DNA from: Cucumis sativus
Taxonomy: Eukaryota; Streptophyta; Magnoliopsida; Cucurbitales; Cucurbitaceae
Length of the DNA: 64,000 nucleotides
Assembly: GCF_000004075.3 (NCBI RefSeq)
Contig: NC_026657.2
Coordinates: 8,928,001 to 8,992,000, forward strand
Direction: 5' to 3'
Below the pieces are notes generated by a model that saw only the letters and a list, made by a program, of their open reading frames with translations, made no database searches and was not told the DNA's origin. The position numbers and the translations under genes were made by a program. Within the stretch, counting starts at the first letter, position 1. Every line of letters starts with the position of its first letter. This document shows, piece after piece, positions 27,925 through 39,303 of the stretch.

Positions 27925-30315
27925 TCATTCAACAACTACACACCTGTTCGATCTAAAGGTACCATTTGAAAGCAATCCAACAATTCGTTTTTCGAGTCGT
28001 CTTGCTCCTAAACCTGGCCTAATTACATCTGCATTTCCCCATACCAAACATGTATCATTTCCAGCCTCCCCCAAGCACCACCCACCTGGCACAGTATGTC
28101 CGGGACCACGATTCAAGATTTCATTATCGATCCGGTTGAGGACTGGATCATTCAACTTAAATCTTGTGGCAAAGGCTGCTCCACTGTCAATCATGAGATC
28201 GAAATCAGAGGAGCCAAGGACGTGGGGCTCTTCTTTAGGTGGCTTGTCATATATGGCAAAAAGTAAATTATCATTAAAGACTGTCTTGTTGAACTGATGA
28301 GAATTGCAGAGCACGGTTGGAAAATAGTTCAAGTGGCCAGATTGAGTATTTGAGAAGTACATCAATAGAGTTCTTGGAAGATTATCCGTTCCAAGGATGC
28401 AAAACTCGACGACGTTTCGACTCAGAATAGAAAGAGATGAACCTGCAGGAAAAAAAAATGGTGGTGGGGGAGATCTCCAGTGTCAGTTCAAATATTTGTT
28501 TTGTTGAATACGATCAAGATCATGAGATAGAAGGGTTTAATTTTAGGGAGCATTATAGTTCAAACCAACATGCTTAACTGAACATCAACATTCGTGTTGG
28601 ATTCATTATCTTAGAATTGGATAACATGATATGAGAACATAGACAATTGCCCAAAAAACTCCTTTGGCTATCAAATGAAAATATAGACTATCACCACAAG
28701 TCCATCTCTCTCTCATCCACATTCTAATCGAAAGACATATAATACTAATTGAGATATTGAGGCACAGCATCAAAATGGAAAGAGAAACATACAAGGATGC
28801 CATTTCCACGTCAAGTTAATCAACATTTTTAAGTTAGGAATGACAAACAATTTCAAATTGAGTTCAATGGGTGGGAAATTTGAACCTATAAGCTCTTAGT
28901 TGAGAACATATATCTTGACTAGTTGAGCTAGCTCAATCTGTCGATTGAAGAACGATAAGTTCAACAGGTAGGGGTGAAACGTGGTGTGGGAGATTTGAAC
29001 CCTTAACCTCATGGTTGGACCTATACTTTAACAAGTCAGAGTTTTCAATTTGGCAAAGATTAATAGAGTTATATGTACTACATCTAGACAGCTTCCCAAC
29101 ATCAGAGTCCCCACCATTTGCAAAACTAGAAGTCCAGATCCAGCATATACAAATAATACCAATGGACTTTATAGCCTTCTTGGAATGAACCCAGAATCCC
29201 CATCTTCTAAAACTCTACTGTTAGCAATATTGCACCATTCCAAGTTAAAGCCATTATCCAGAAGTTATTGAATTTCCATAAATAATCATTACACTGAAGA
29301 TGCAAGAAATCGTCGGGAAGGCCTACCTGTAAACAATTGGAAGGCATTAGGCAATTCCCTCTTTTGGGTGGCATAGAACATGGCAGTTTTCTCAGAAAGA
29401 TAAAGCCCGGGATCAACAATTATTGGCTTCAATTTCTTGGTCCTTTCATCAACAAACAAGAACAAGTGTTGGAAGTTCAGAAAAAAGAAGTCGAAACTTT
29501 AAAAAAGCATTGAATTGAGAAAGGGTGATAATCTTACTCTCTCCACCCAATGTAACTCGAATGCGTTACGAAGTTCATATCCTTAGGCAGAAATGACAGA
29601 ATGTGAAGAAGATCTAAAAAAACCCAAAGAATATCACTCAATCAACAAAATCCTCAAAAAAGGGGGGAAATTCATCGCAAATGAAAAATTCTAAAAAAAA
29701 AATTACCGTCTTGCGTGACGAGTGGGTAATCATCGGCGGTGAGACGAATAAACCAATCCCAATTCGGCGACAAGTGGAGGAGCAGAGAGGCACCGTGAAG
29801 CGTCGATGAAATTGCGGAGGAGCCTTTGAGATACACAAAATCAGCCCTACCAATTACATCTACATTCTGAGCAGCTCTGAAAATGGGAACCGATTCGACG
29901 GCAAGGGCAAGAGAATCACGCTCCGATTGAGGAGCAGAGAGATCGAGGTGAAGGAGGTAATGATTCCTAGGATGATAAGCGGCGAAAAGAAGACGAAGAA
30001 TCCGATCGGAATCCCCATTGGATCCGGAAATGAGATAAGCGATAGAAGGGGGAGTAGGATCGGAAGAAGCATTGCTGCTATGGAAGACAGTCCGGTGGGC
30101 CTGGCGGGTGGGGAAGAGGAAGGGGTTGGTTTGGGGCGGCGGGGGAGGGCAGGGGAGGAGAAGGGAGAGAGGTTGGCGGAAGAGGAGATGGAGAGGAAGA
30201 AGATGAGTGAGAAGAGGGCGGTGGCGAAGATGATGGAAAGAGTGGTTTTGGAGTCTTTGAGGGCGAGGGCGGCGGGGGAGGGGGCGAGAGACGGCGGCGC
30301 CGGCGAGGATTGCAT
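27925..30315 (-). CDS. GT14 beta-glucuronosyltransferase-like protein (GlcAT14 family) with an apparent frameshift
   Basis: Four exons on the minus strand: 29707..30315, 29538..29613, 29327..29442, 27925..28442, about 439 residues. GT14 enzymes are Golgi type II membrane proteins; plant GlcAT14A-C add glucuronic acid to arabinogalactan-protein glycans. Visible: an N-terminal signal anchor about residues 30-50 (T-L-S-I-I-F-A-T-A-L-F-S), then P-P-S-I-A-Y-L-I-S-G-S, Y-H-P-R-N-H-Y-L-L-H-L-D, N-W-D-W-F-I-R-L-T-A-D-D-Y-P-L-V-T-Q-D, F-L-P-K-D-M-N-F-V, D-P-G-L-Y-L, F-Q-L-F-T-G-S, N-L-P-R-T-L-L-M-Y and a C-terminal T-P/V-P-G-G-W-C, all family landmarks. Oddity: within exon 1 the anchor and the catalytic part lie in different frames. 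The switch must fall around 30115-30160, in a C-rich repeat. The catalytic frame has no ATG of its own. Either a one-frame indel has broken the gene or the assembly is wrong. An in-frame ATG at 30408 is an alternative start. Confidence 0.82.
28873..29038 (-). mobile_element. SINE-like tRNA-type modules in a GT14 intron
   Basis: Intron 3 of the GT14 gene contains, on the minus strand, an A-box-like TAGCTCAACTAGTCAAGA (28930-28913) with a B-box-like GGTTCAAATTTCCC (28886-28873). A second B-box-like GGGTTCAAATCTCCC follows upstream (29002-28988), preceded by a weaker A-box-like TGACTTGTTAAAGT (29038-29025). Spacing and order resemble internal RNA polymerase III promoters of tRNA-derived SINEs, here apparently two adjacent or nested copies. 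Ends and target duplications were not found. Confidence 0.4.
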
Positions 30316-30762
30316 CCTTTTACGGGGGGAAGTTGTGGTGGTTGGTTTGTTGAGTTGTGAGTTAAGGTGTCGCTCAGCTGAAGCTGAAATCAATGTCTTC
30401 GTTCTCATTATTCTTTATCTCTCACCAAATTTAATTCAAATAAAATAAGTAAATAAATAAAGTAAAATTGTTAAAAATAGAACCTTTAATCAAATTTTCA
30501 CTTTTCATAACCAAATATTAACCCTTCCTACTAATTTTTTTTTTTTAATTTTTCTATATTTGAGAATGTCTCTTTAATAATTTCAATATTTATTTTTAAA
30601 TCACTAAAAAGTTATATATTTTGTAGACCAAAACTCAATCAAATGCTATTTTTGTTAATGATTACGAAATGAATGTTGTAATCTTCTAGCTTCTATAGTA
30701 CTAAATGAGAGTTTTACCATTGGATTAAGAGCTAATATTGATTTTACATTTACTAAGCATAA

Positions 30763-30860
30763 AATTTGATAATGTTCTAAATTTAATTAACTTTCATAAT
30801 TTACTTTAGAGTTTATTGCAATTATTTGATTTAATTTGATAATGTTCTAAATTTAATTAA
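30763..30860. repeat. 28-bp direct repeat upstream of THIM
   Basis: A 28-base unit beginning AATTTGATAATGTTCTAAAT occurs at 30763-30790 and again at 30833-30860, a 70-base period, ending 22 bases before the first THIM ATG. It may be in the promoter or leader. Confidence 0.85.
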
Positions 30861-30882
30861 ATGGTTAAAATGAGCGAAGGCG

Positions 30883-32344
30883 ATGAATCCAATTCTTGAA
30901 CAGTGCGAGTTGAGAAAGACAGGGATAACATATCATCAAGCGATGAATTCGAAGCACGATGAAGACGAACAACAGCGACGGCAATGGGGTACAAGAGCGT
31001 GGGCCACACTCTCCGCCCTACGAGCCCGATCGCCGCTCATCCAATGCATCACCAACTTCGTTTCAATGGATTTAATGGCCAATACTCTCTTATCCGCCGG
31101 CGCCTCGCCGGCCATGCTTCATTCCGTCGAGGAGTTGCCAGATTTCACTCCTAACGCTGACGCTCTCTGTATCAATGTTGGCACGCTTTCCCCCGCCTGG
31201 TTGCCCGCCATGAAGTTCGCCGGTGAACTGGCGGTAAAGGCTGGGAAGCCTTGGGTTCTTGATCCGGTGGCGGTCGGAGCATCTAAATTCCGGATGATGG
31301 CTTGTTTGGAGCTTATGAGTCTGAAGCCCACCGTTGTTAGAGGGAATGGGTCCGAAATAATCGCTCTGTCTAAAGCTTCTTTGGACTCTAGTATGGTAAG
31401 ATGTAATTCATTTCGGTTCGACTGTTCCTTCTTCTCTGCTTTTAAATTCTTGCTTGCAGAGTAACAAACTAGGTTACATCCATAAAAGAGCCTTGTGTTG
31501 GATTTTCTTTTTCTCTATCTATTAAGTAGTTCAATTCTAGTGGGGGAGCTTATTTAATTTGGGCATGTCCATTCAATTTTCTCTTAATATGCCTAAAATT
31601 CCAAGTGGCTGGGGTTTCAAGTTTTGCGCATTAGCTCATCTTTACAAATCGTAACTACGTCCTTCATGGAATCAAGAGGTTTAACTTTTAAGTCACAAGG
31701 CCAAAGTGACCGTAACTCAATTGGCATACAGTGCGAGGAACTATGAGATTTGTGATTTGAAGGTTTGAAAATTAATAGAGGAAGTGAAAATCAATATCAA
31801 TTAGAAAGATAATGATATTAGATATTATGGGAATTTAAAGATGGACATGTTGCTTTTGTCCTCCAATTGGCTCAAAAGCTTGCAGATGACTTATGGTCAA
31901 TTTAAATACATGGATACTTCATCTTTACTTCTTTGCCTCAATTTCAATTTGAAGGGTGTGGATAGCTGTCATGAGTCGGTGGATGCTGTAGAAGCTGCAA
32001 AATCATTAGCTCAATCCAGTGGAGCAATAGTAGCAGTATCAGGAGCTGTGGACATAGTTACAGACGGGAAGCAAGTTATTGGCGCTCGAAATGGAGTGGC
32101 CATGATGCAAAAGATTACAGCAACTGGATGCTCAGTAACAGCCCTTATTGCTGCTTTCCTTGCTGTCGATCAACTTCATGCTTTAGAAGCAACAGCTTCG
32201 GCTTTATCAATATTTGGAATTGCAGGAGAAATGGGAATGGATGTGGCAAAGGGCCCTGCATCACTACGAACTCATTTGATTGATTCACTTTATGGGCTCG
32301 ATGAAGCTGCTATAATCTCGCGAATAAGGATCTCCAGCTTGTGA
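30883..32344 (+). CDS. THIM: Hydroxyethylthiazole kinase
   Basis: Two exons, 30883..31395 and 31955..32344, give 300 residues. The enzyme (EC 2.7.1.50) phosphorylates 4-methyl-5-(2-hydroxyethyl)thiazole, salvaging the thiazole half of thiamine. Ribokinase-like fold landmarks: substrate-site C-I-T-N-F-V-S-M-D-L-M-A-N-T-L-L-S-A-G-A-S-P-A-M, then L-C-I-N-V-G-T-L, W-V-L-D-P-V-A-V-G-A, R-G-N-G-S-E-I, V-A-V-S-G-A-V-D, and the catalytic A-T-G-C-S-V-T-A-L near the C-terminus, where the Cys is the family's conserved catalytic residue. The intron joins M to G-V-D-S in phase 0. A second in-frame ATG at 30943 (280 residues) is closer to the length of Arabidopsis THIM (about 276) and may be the true start. 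No TPP riboswitch was seen; none is expected, since in plants it sits in THIC. Confidence 0.93.
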
Positions 32345-32829
32345 TTAAATTTTGAACGCGGTTTTATGTATGGTATGCCTAGTAACTACTCTTGAACTCT
32401 TTTGAGTTTGCACAGTGCTTTAATGTTCAATAATATTGAAAAGACTGGCTAGCCTAAACTTTTCGTTAATATATCCATTCAAGATTCCATTCTTTTCAGT
32501 GAAGTTATGTACATCTGAATCTGATCGACCTCAAAAATTTGTTTCGTTCTTTTGATGCTGTTTTTAACTATTTTTATAATCCGGTATGGTATATCACGAG
32601 GGTGATTAATCACATTTGTTTGATACTTCTCTTTTTCAAGTTTATCATAAAATTCAACTGAATTCACTCATGATATGATCACAACAGAATTACAACTGAG
32701 AAATATATAAATTTCATAAAACTGGATTACATTTTTTTACTTGCAGCTGCATTTGATAGAAACTACAGACCATGGTTGCATTCATCACCACACATATATT
32801 GCGTTGTTCTTTGTTCACCACACTGGTTT
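32345..32829. other. Spacer between convergent THIM and dirigent genes
   Basis: Both 3' ends face each other across 485 bases; the stretch probably holds two 3' untranslated regions. Nothing else seen. Confidence 0.6.
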
Positions 32830-33579
32830 TCAGTAGGTTAGATGTACAAGGACCCTCAGCAATGTTTCTGCTCCATCTGCCACGTGCTGGCCCGGAGGAA
32901 TGAGGGATCGCACCTCTGCAATACCACGTGCATTCTTGAACTTGCCAGTTCCTCCAGTCACTGACAAATGCGACGAGGGGCTACCAATCCTGAATACTCC
33001 ATAGAAGTTGAGACTGTCACCATATTCTCCTCCTTCAACCATGGCTGTAAATGCCATCATCTGTGTAGTTCCATCAGCCGAACTAGCCACATACACCCCT
33101 TGTGCCTGGCCAATTGACTGCGAGCCCAACTCTGGCGAGGTGGTCAAGACGTCATCGATGACTGTAATTGTTCCAAAGCCTAGCCCCAACCCATCAGGTC
33201 CCAGTTGGGTCTGGGGGACATTTTGTGGGTTGGGATTTCCAGCGAAAGAAGTGCCAGACAAGCCAGTCCCTAGAGGGATCCCATTGATGCCATTCACAGT
33301 AGGGAGAGCACCATTGGCATTTGGGATCGCTACACCACCATCTGGGGGAAGAAACCCTATAGGTGTTGCAAAGGGTACTTGACCAGTGTATATGTTCCCT
33401 AGCAGACCAGTTATCGGTCTCGCCGTTGGGCTGGCACCGCCAAGAATGTCGTGCATATAAAATTCAAGGACTGGCTCATGTGCCCCGACATTGGCAGTGA
33501 CAGCTGCAGACCTAAATGCCACAAAATGCACTACGATGATCGCTGTTGCAAGGAAGGCAGGAAAAGATGCTTGTCTCAT
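32830..33579 (-). CDS. Dirigent protein (long, ESB1/DIR16-DIR18-like subgroup)
   Basis: Intronless gene for a 249-residue secreted protein. Residues 1 to about 28 form a signal peptide (A-I-I-V-V-H-F-V-A-F). The mature protein has the dirigent domain: E-F-Y-M-H-D-I-L-G-G near the start, then G-F-G-T-I-T-V-I-D-D-V-L-T, S-I-G-Q-A-Q-G-V-Y-V-A-S, M-M-A-F-T-A-M-V-E-G-G-E-Y-G-D-S-L, and V-T-G-G-T-G-K-F-K-N-A-R-G. A Gly/Pro/Asn-rich insert of about 70 residues separates the first strand from the rest, which marks the ESB1-like subgroup, some of whose members organise lignin deposition in the root Casparian strip. Dirigent proteins steer stereoselective coupling of monolignol radicals in the cell wall. 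Exact function within the subgroup cannot be told. A TATA box lies about 100 bases upstream. Confidence 0.92.
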   Translation of the reverse strand: MRQASFPAFLATAIIVVHFVAFRSAAVTANVGAHEPVLEFYMHDILGGASPTARPITGLLGNIYTGQVPFATPIGFLPPDGGVAIPNANGALPTVNGINGIPLGTGLSGTSFAGNPNPQNVPQTQLGPDGLGLGFGTITVIDDVLTTSPELGSQSIGQAQGVYVASSADGTTQMMAFTAMVEGGEYGDSLNFYGVFRIGSPSSHLSVTGGTGKFKNARGIAEVRSLIPPGQHVADGAETLLRVLVHLTY

Positions 33580-33680
33580 GATTATGTTGGAGAGTTAGGT
33601 ATGAAGAACTTCTCTTGCTTGTAGAACTCAAAAGATTATAATTCTTGTGATGATATGCAAATGAGTTCAAACTCTACTCT

Positions 33681-33690
33681 TTATATAGTG
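33681..33690 (-). promoter_or_regulatory. TATA box of the dirigent gene
   Basis: CACTATATAA read on the minus strand, followed by AG, about 105 bases before the start codon. That is a good distance for a core promoter with a short leader. Confidence 0.6.
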
Positions 33691-35208
33691 CTGAGATTAT
33701 TAGATCAATTTGGATTTTGGAGTTGGTATTAACCACCAAAAATGGTGAAGTTGTTGGATTCTGTTCTTGAAGACATGCATAATGTTTTTGTTTCATCTAC
33801 CAAAGTTATTTGCTTTCATTTTTCATTTATTTTTTCGCCTTAACAAGGGTTTAGGGAATTTGATAAATCAGTTCTTGGAATGAGGCTTTGGCCATTATTT
33901 TTCAGAAGTTCCATAGTTGAGTTGGTAGAGGTTGCAATTTTTGAAGATAGCTGTTTATTCGGAGTGGGAGGGTATAACCAAACCCAATAAATACATCTTG
34001 TAAGATATAAAAATATAAAAGCATATAATTTGGCAGTTGGATTTTCAGTGACATATTTGATCTGTTCCACTTGACTACTCTTCTAAATTGTCTATCAAGG
34101 ATTAAATTTTCAATATTGAGATTTCAATTTGTATTTTTTAACCCAAAAAGTTTGTAGATTAATAATTAAGTTATTATTATTTTTTATTTTTTTCTAGAGA
34201 ATAATTGTTATTTTTACTTTTGGACTAAATTGTGTTTTAGTATTTTCTCGATTCTTAATATGGATATTCGAAAGTAATGCATAACCCTTTGTCCCTCATG
34301 AGTCTCTGAATTTCGAGAACAATTCTTCAAGTAATTTTGAAACAAAATTATATTAAGAATTTGTAATCATCGTGTGAGAGCACTATGGATTTATCCCGAT
34401 AGAATGTATTTATTTTATATTAGTTGAGTTATGTTTATATTGTTTTTCACATCATTTTGAACATGGAAATGGAAATGTCAAATGCTGCCAATGAGGCTAA
34501 GGATATTAATATCATGCTGTAAAGTTAGAGGACAGTTGTTTAAAAGATTAGAATATCCATTTCATAGTCAATCAAAAGATTTGACATCGATACCAAGATT
34601 TGATCAACATATCTAAATATAGTCTTAATCACTATTACGAATATAAAAACTAATCTCAATTTAATTCCTAAAGTTTAATGTTTGTTGTATATTGGCTATT
34701 ACAATTTCAAGTTTAAACTTTTAAAATGATTGTTTTAGCTTTCGATAATTATTATTATTTTAAAAAATGGTTATCATTTTTAATCCTTACCTTTATTTTT
34801 ATTTTAGCAATGATACCTAAAATACTCAAATAGTGAGACAAACATGGCCTAAATGAATATTAGGTGACAAACTAATATACTAAATGCTTTCTTGAAAATT
34901 TGAGCTTTAGTGAACCTATGGAATTTCTTGATTAATTAACCTAACAAATTGGATTTTCTTTCTTGGTAAAATAAATTAAAAAAAAATGAATTTAAAATGG
35001 GAGATTTGCATAAAACTAGTTACTTCAAAACAAAGGTTTCTTGTGGTTAATGCAGTTCAAAGGCATCTGTTGAATCTTGTGAAACTTTTCATTTATCATT
35101 TTAAAAGAATGACAACAACAGTAATATAATCAAAATAAAAAATGGATGGACAAAGATAAATGAGAGTACAGAAAAAGAAAAGAAAAGAAAATATTCCAAA
35201 ATTCAATG
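33691..35208. other. Dirigent promoter region and SERINC 3' flank
   Basis: AT-rich, with no open frame of note. The right end should contain the 3' untranslated region of the SERINC gene (minus strand). Nothing else recognised. Confidence 0.5.
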
Positions 35209-38200
35209 TCAAGGAATTGCTGAATCTGCTGAATCTGCTGAATCATTTGCCTCTTGCACTACAGCTCCTTCCTCATAATCTCTCACCTTTGCCTTTCTCA
35301 CCACTGGAGACATTAACGTCCACACTGTACAATTCAAACTGAGTTATGGTTATGTTGTCTCGTAAGATTAAATGTTAAATGCCATATGTAGAAAACGTGT
35401 TTTGTATACTTTTGAATGTTATTTCTCAGGGGTTATCAAAGTGTCTTGGTTTCTAGAATGAAAATCTTATTCGCACGTTGGTGAATGGTGAGAGTTGTTG
35501 CAAATTTGTTATACTAAAATCTCATTCGGTAGTGATTTCGTTGTAGCTTCTAATTTTTAAAATCGTTTACAATCTCTGTGCTATATGTTAAAAACACAAA
35601 GGTTTTGAAAACCGTTTTCCTTTTCAAACTTGGTTTGTATTTTGATGAATCTGTAAAATGTAAATAACGGAACCTATAAAAACTTACAAGCATAAGTATC
35701 ATTTATAAGCATAATTTTTAAAAATGGAATGGGAATGGTTATTGAGTATGATTGTACTTACAGTATATTGTGGCTGCAAACCATTCATTGATGATTTTAA
35801 CCCAAGTACTTGTCCATCCAACATCCATACTCCACCTAAACATTTCACAACTGTATAAGAGCTTCAAACTTGAAACACTATGAGGATCACATAAGTTGGG
35901 AGTGAGATAATTCGAACTAATTGGCCAACTTTACAATGGAAATGCAATCTTGTGCTAAAAGTCTCACAGACCAGCCTAATCAAACTGAGTATTAGAAAGA
36001 GATGTGAGTTTTAGATACAACAGCGTTTTCTTACTTTGTGGCTGAGTTGTTGAGGTTCCAGCTGATGAAGAGCATAGCAAAGTACATGGCCCCGAGAGAG
36101 AATGTGAGATGGAAAAAACCATACTTGTAAGGAATATCATCTTCCTCTTTCACTTCATCTTTTCGGAACTGCTCAGCATCGGAAACATACTTCAGTATTC
36201 AGTTGTCATAAAAAAAACCATAAAGATGGAAAATGAAGACGTTGAGATGTGTAAAAACTTTTGGTGACTTTAAATATTTTCTGTTTTTAAACAATGTGAT
36301 TGTTTGGGATTGTTCAGATAGTTTCTTTGTTTGGTAGTTCAGAAAATACTTTTGAAATATTAGCTGAAGTTTAGATGAACATTTGAAGATGAAAAGTCAA
36401 AAGAAAGTAACCTGAAATGATTGTGAATCAATACCAGTTGAGAAGGTTGCCATGACAACAGCACATATTGCAATTAAGAAACTCTACAAACACAACAAAG
36501 GAAAATATCAGCTAGAGAGACAGGATTTTCTGGCAAAGAAAATTAAATTGCTTGATCATCAACATTTTCGAGCTCGTCTTGTATGATGACTTCCGTAACA
36601 AAGAATAAGGCGTTCAGTACATAAAATAATTGTAATGTCTAGACCAACTTATGCACACTTTGGAACTTCAAAAGCACAAACTAGATGAAAGAGCAGTGTG
36701 CTCCTCAATGTATGATCAAAGGAAACCACAAAGTTCAAGAAGAAGCTGTAAATTCTCACAAGTATTGTAATCCAGTCACTGTTCCCACTCTCTTCCTTCC
36801 GTGCACTGCATTTTTCGGTCGTAGGTTCACTGAGAAGCCATTCACTAGAATTAGTAAGATCATAGTTTCATTCAAAACCAGTTTCAGATTCACCATTCAA
36901 CTTAAAAATAGCAAGCCAATATCAAAACACAGTGTTAATTCTTAAACCTTCTAATGGCAGACCAGCAGAGGAAGACAACGTACGAAGCCATGATACCGGA
37001 TGACAACAGACCTCTATTAACCTGACTTTTATAGTTCCAAAGAAAATTCTTAACCAGTAAGTTAAATCTTTCTTTTGAAATAGAAACTGCTGACAACTGC
37101 GATATTCTTGCTGAATATGAAAAAGCTTTGTAGTTATGAACGAAAAAAGGGCGATTTTGAGGAGCATACCTTTGAATGTAAAGATACAGCCATCATCACA
37201 ATGAGCAAAATCAAAGTCCAAGAGATGAAGAATATATTGAGAACACATCTCAGTTTTGGAACGTATAAGGAGTACATTAAGCCAATTCCACAGAATGAAG
37301 CTATATAAAAAATTGTCGACGTGAATAATCCGAGGGAGCAGCTGTTGAGACATTTATGTGGAATTTGATGCTAAAAGTAAGTTGATACTGTTATAGATAA
37401 ATTTAAGGTTTTTGGATTGCTGCTACACTTCATTAGAAAACATACCTCTGCTTCATCTTCTCATCAGGCATCCAGTACTTGTTCCACCATGAGATAAACT
37501 GGATAATACTAACCAGTTGGAGAATGAGAAATATCCTATTCATGAGAAGGAAACAAAATGCATTCATATCTTCAATGAAATAATAATTAGATAGATAGAC
37601 TCAACAAGTTCATCTTAAGCTATGGAAGTAAGGATGAAAGGGATCTAGTCAGTATCAGTTGTGGGATTGGGATAGCCAGTATACGAAGGCCACTTCAAGT
37701 ATGAAACTTCGAGAAAGATTCATTTCAGAATATCTATGAAATTAGACAGCCTAGAGATATAATGGGAGAAAATAAAGATGGATACTCACCCTGCACCAGC
37801 ACGCGCAAACTCACCTTCAAAAGAGAAAAGAAAAACATCTGTAGTTAATACCATTGGAACAAAATCAAATCACTATTCATTTTAGTTCTTGAGTAAATTG
37901 GAGGTATCGACCATGATAAGGATCGTTGTAAGTTTTACGTCAAAGTAAGAGGTAGAGAGTTAAAGATTGAGAAAAATGAATATCGAACTAATGGTATATA
38001 CCATATAATTGGATAAGCGCGGGAGGGAAGAAAAATGGAGCCAGCATAGAAACAATAAACACAATAAACTTCAAGCTCCACCAACTAGAATGCCACACGT
38101 TGCGAGGTTCATGTAATTTTCTTGTTCTGGATGTAGAGAGAAACATCAGAAAGAAAAATATCTGAACTTGCTGTTAAGGATTTGGTCCTTAAAAGAATAA

Positions 38201-39303
38201 ATAGCAAGGAAGAGTTCTGTTCATTTTTCGAATGGAAATCAGAACAATTTCCATGGCTGATGTACAAAACATGCCAACACTATTGTCATAGTCAACAATG
38301 CAATAACAGTAAGGGACCTCATTGCATAGGAAACACTATCTTGACTCTTTTTTAGCTAAACAAAGCCTTCTCAAAATAATTGAAGAAGAAATATTCTTAT
38401 TTTTGTATGATTTAACAAAAAGATACAAAACATCCTAAGCTCACACGAAGAACTCCGAGTGCGTGAAAACAATCCTGTCCTCCTGCTCCGCATGGTTTAA
38501 GATCTGCAGGGACATTCAATTACCAAAAAGAAAACCATATCTAAGCCACAGTTCTTATTCCTGGAAAAAAAGCACAAAAGCAAAGTTTCTGAATGGGAAC
38601 GCTTCTACAGAACTTACACAAACTGTAAGCTTCAATATCTTATTTTTAATTGTTAATTATAGTGTAGTGGATGTAAAATGGAAATGTATGGACAGATGAA
38701 AGAAATTTTCCTTACAGTGTAGCTGAGGAAGAATCCTTTGCCCATAATCTCGAAGAAACCAAGCAATGAGATTTGTTATCAGGAAGATAATGCTATATAC
38801 GTAGCGCACTCGTAAGGACTTCTTCTTTTCATTTGCATAATCAGCATTTGGAGTTTCCCAAGAAACAAAGTCCGAGTTTCCTTGTCTGGTATGTTCTCCT
38901 CTACCTTCACCTCCTTGACTCATTCTGCAATGTCAAACAAAAAGATACTCATTCTGCCTCCAATCTCCATCATAAGAGAAAAATGTATTTCTAAAGAAAC
39001 CAATTTGTTTTTCTCCTTCTTTTTGGAATGAAGCAAATTGAAGATCAACAGTAGAGAAGAGTCATTGGTTCCTAGTGACAAGCAAAAGGAAAGATAATGC
39101 ATATGGTGAAATTAAGAAGCACACCTTTGATTTCCCCACCACACTTCTGCTTGATGCTTCCACCAAGCTGCAGGCATTTTAAAATGCTCCTCTAAAGGAA
39201 CTAAGAAGAAGCTACAAAATAATGAAGCTGGCAGTGTAGTGAGAAGAAAAAAAGACAGAGGGAGAATTATATCTTAGTCTTACATAGATTTGTTCTTAGC
39301 CAT
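35209..39303 (-). CDS. Serine incorporator (SERINC/TMS) membrane protein
   Basis: Fourteen exons, minus strand, 459 residues: 39284..39303, 39125..39211, 38716..38924, 38427..38503, 38002..38161, 37790..37814, 37446..37535, 37170..37341, 36948..37021, 36760..36829, 36412..36483, 36035..36168, 35762..35835, 35209..35324. Every junction keeps frame. SERINC proteins are about ten-helix membrane proteins linked to serine/sphingolipid incorporation. Landmarks: I-I-F-L-I-T-N-L-I-A-W-F-L-R-D-Y-G, G-V-L-R-V-S-L-G-C-F, N-V-W-H-S-S-W-W, L-N-I-F-F-I-S-W-T-L, S-T-G-I-D-S-Q-S-F-Q, a charged F-R-K-D-E-V-K-E-E-D-D, G-F-F-H-L-T-F-S-L-G-A-M-Y and S-M-D-V-G-W-T-S-T-W-V-K. It includes a 25-nt microexon and a putative 20-nt first coding exon. 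The first exon is the least certain; internal starts at 39177 or 38923 give 441 or 424 residues, nearer the family's usual length of about 400-420. The C-terminal tail has a short S-A-D repeat. Confidence 0.88.

Noticed and set aside
29927-30448. 173-codon plus-strand frame opposite the GT14 gene
   Set aside because: It is the antisense shadow of the GC-rich first exon, dominated by Gly/Glu/Arg from reversed Pro/Ser/Leu codons.
31709-31775. SINE-like module in the THIM intron (A-box-like TAACTCAATTGGCATA)
   Set aside because: The matching B-box is poor (AGGTTTGAAAAT), so the evidence is too weak to list as a feature.
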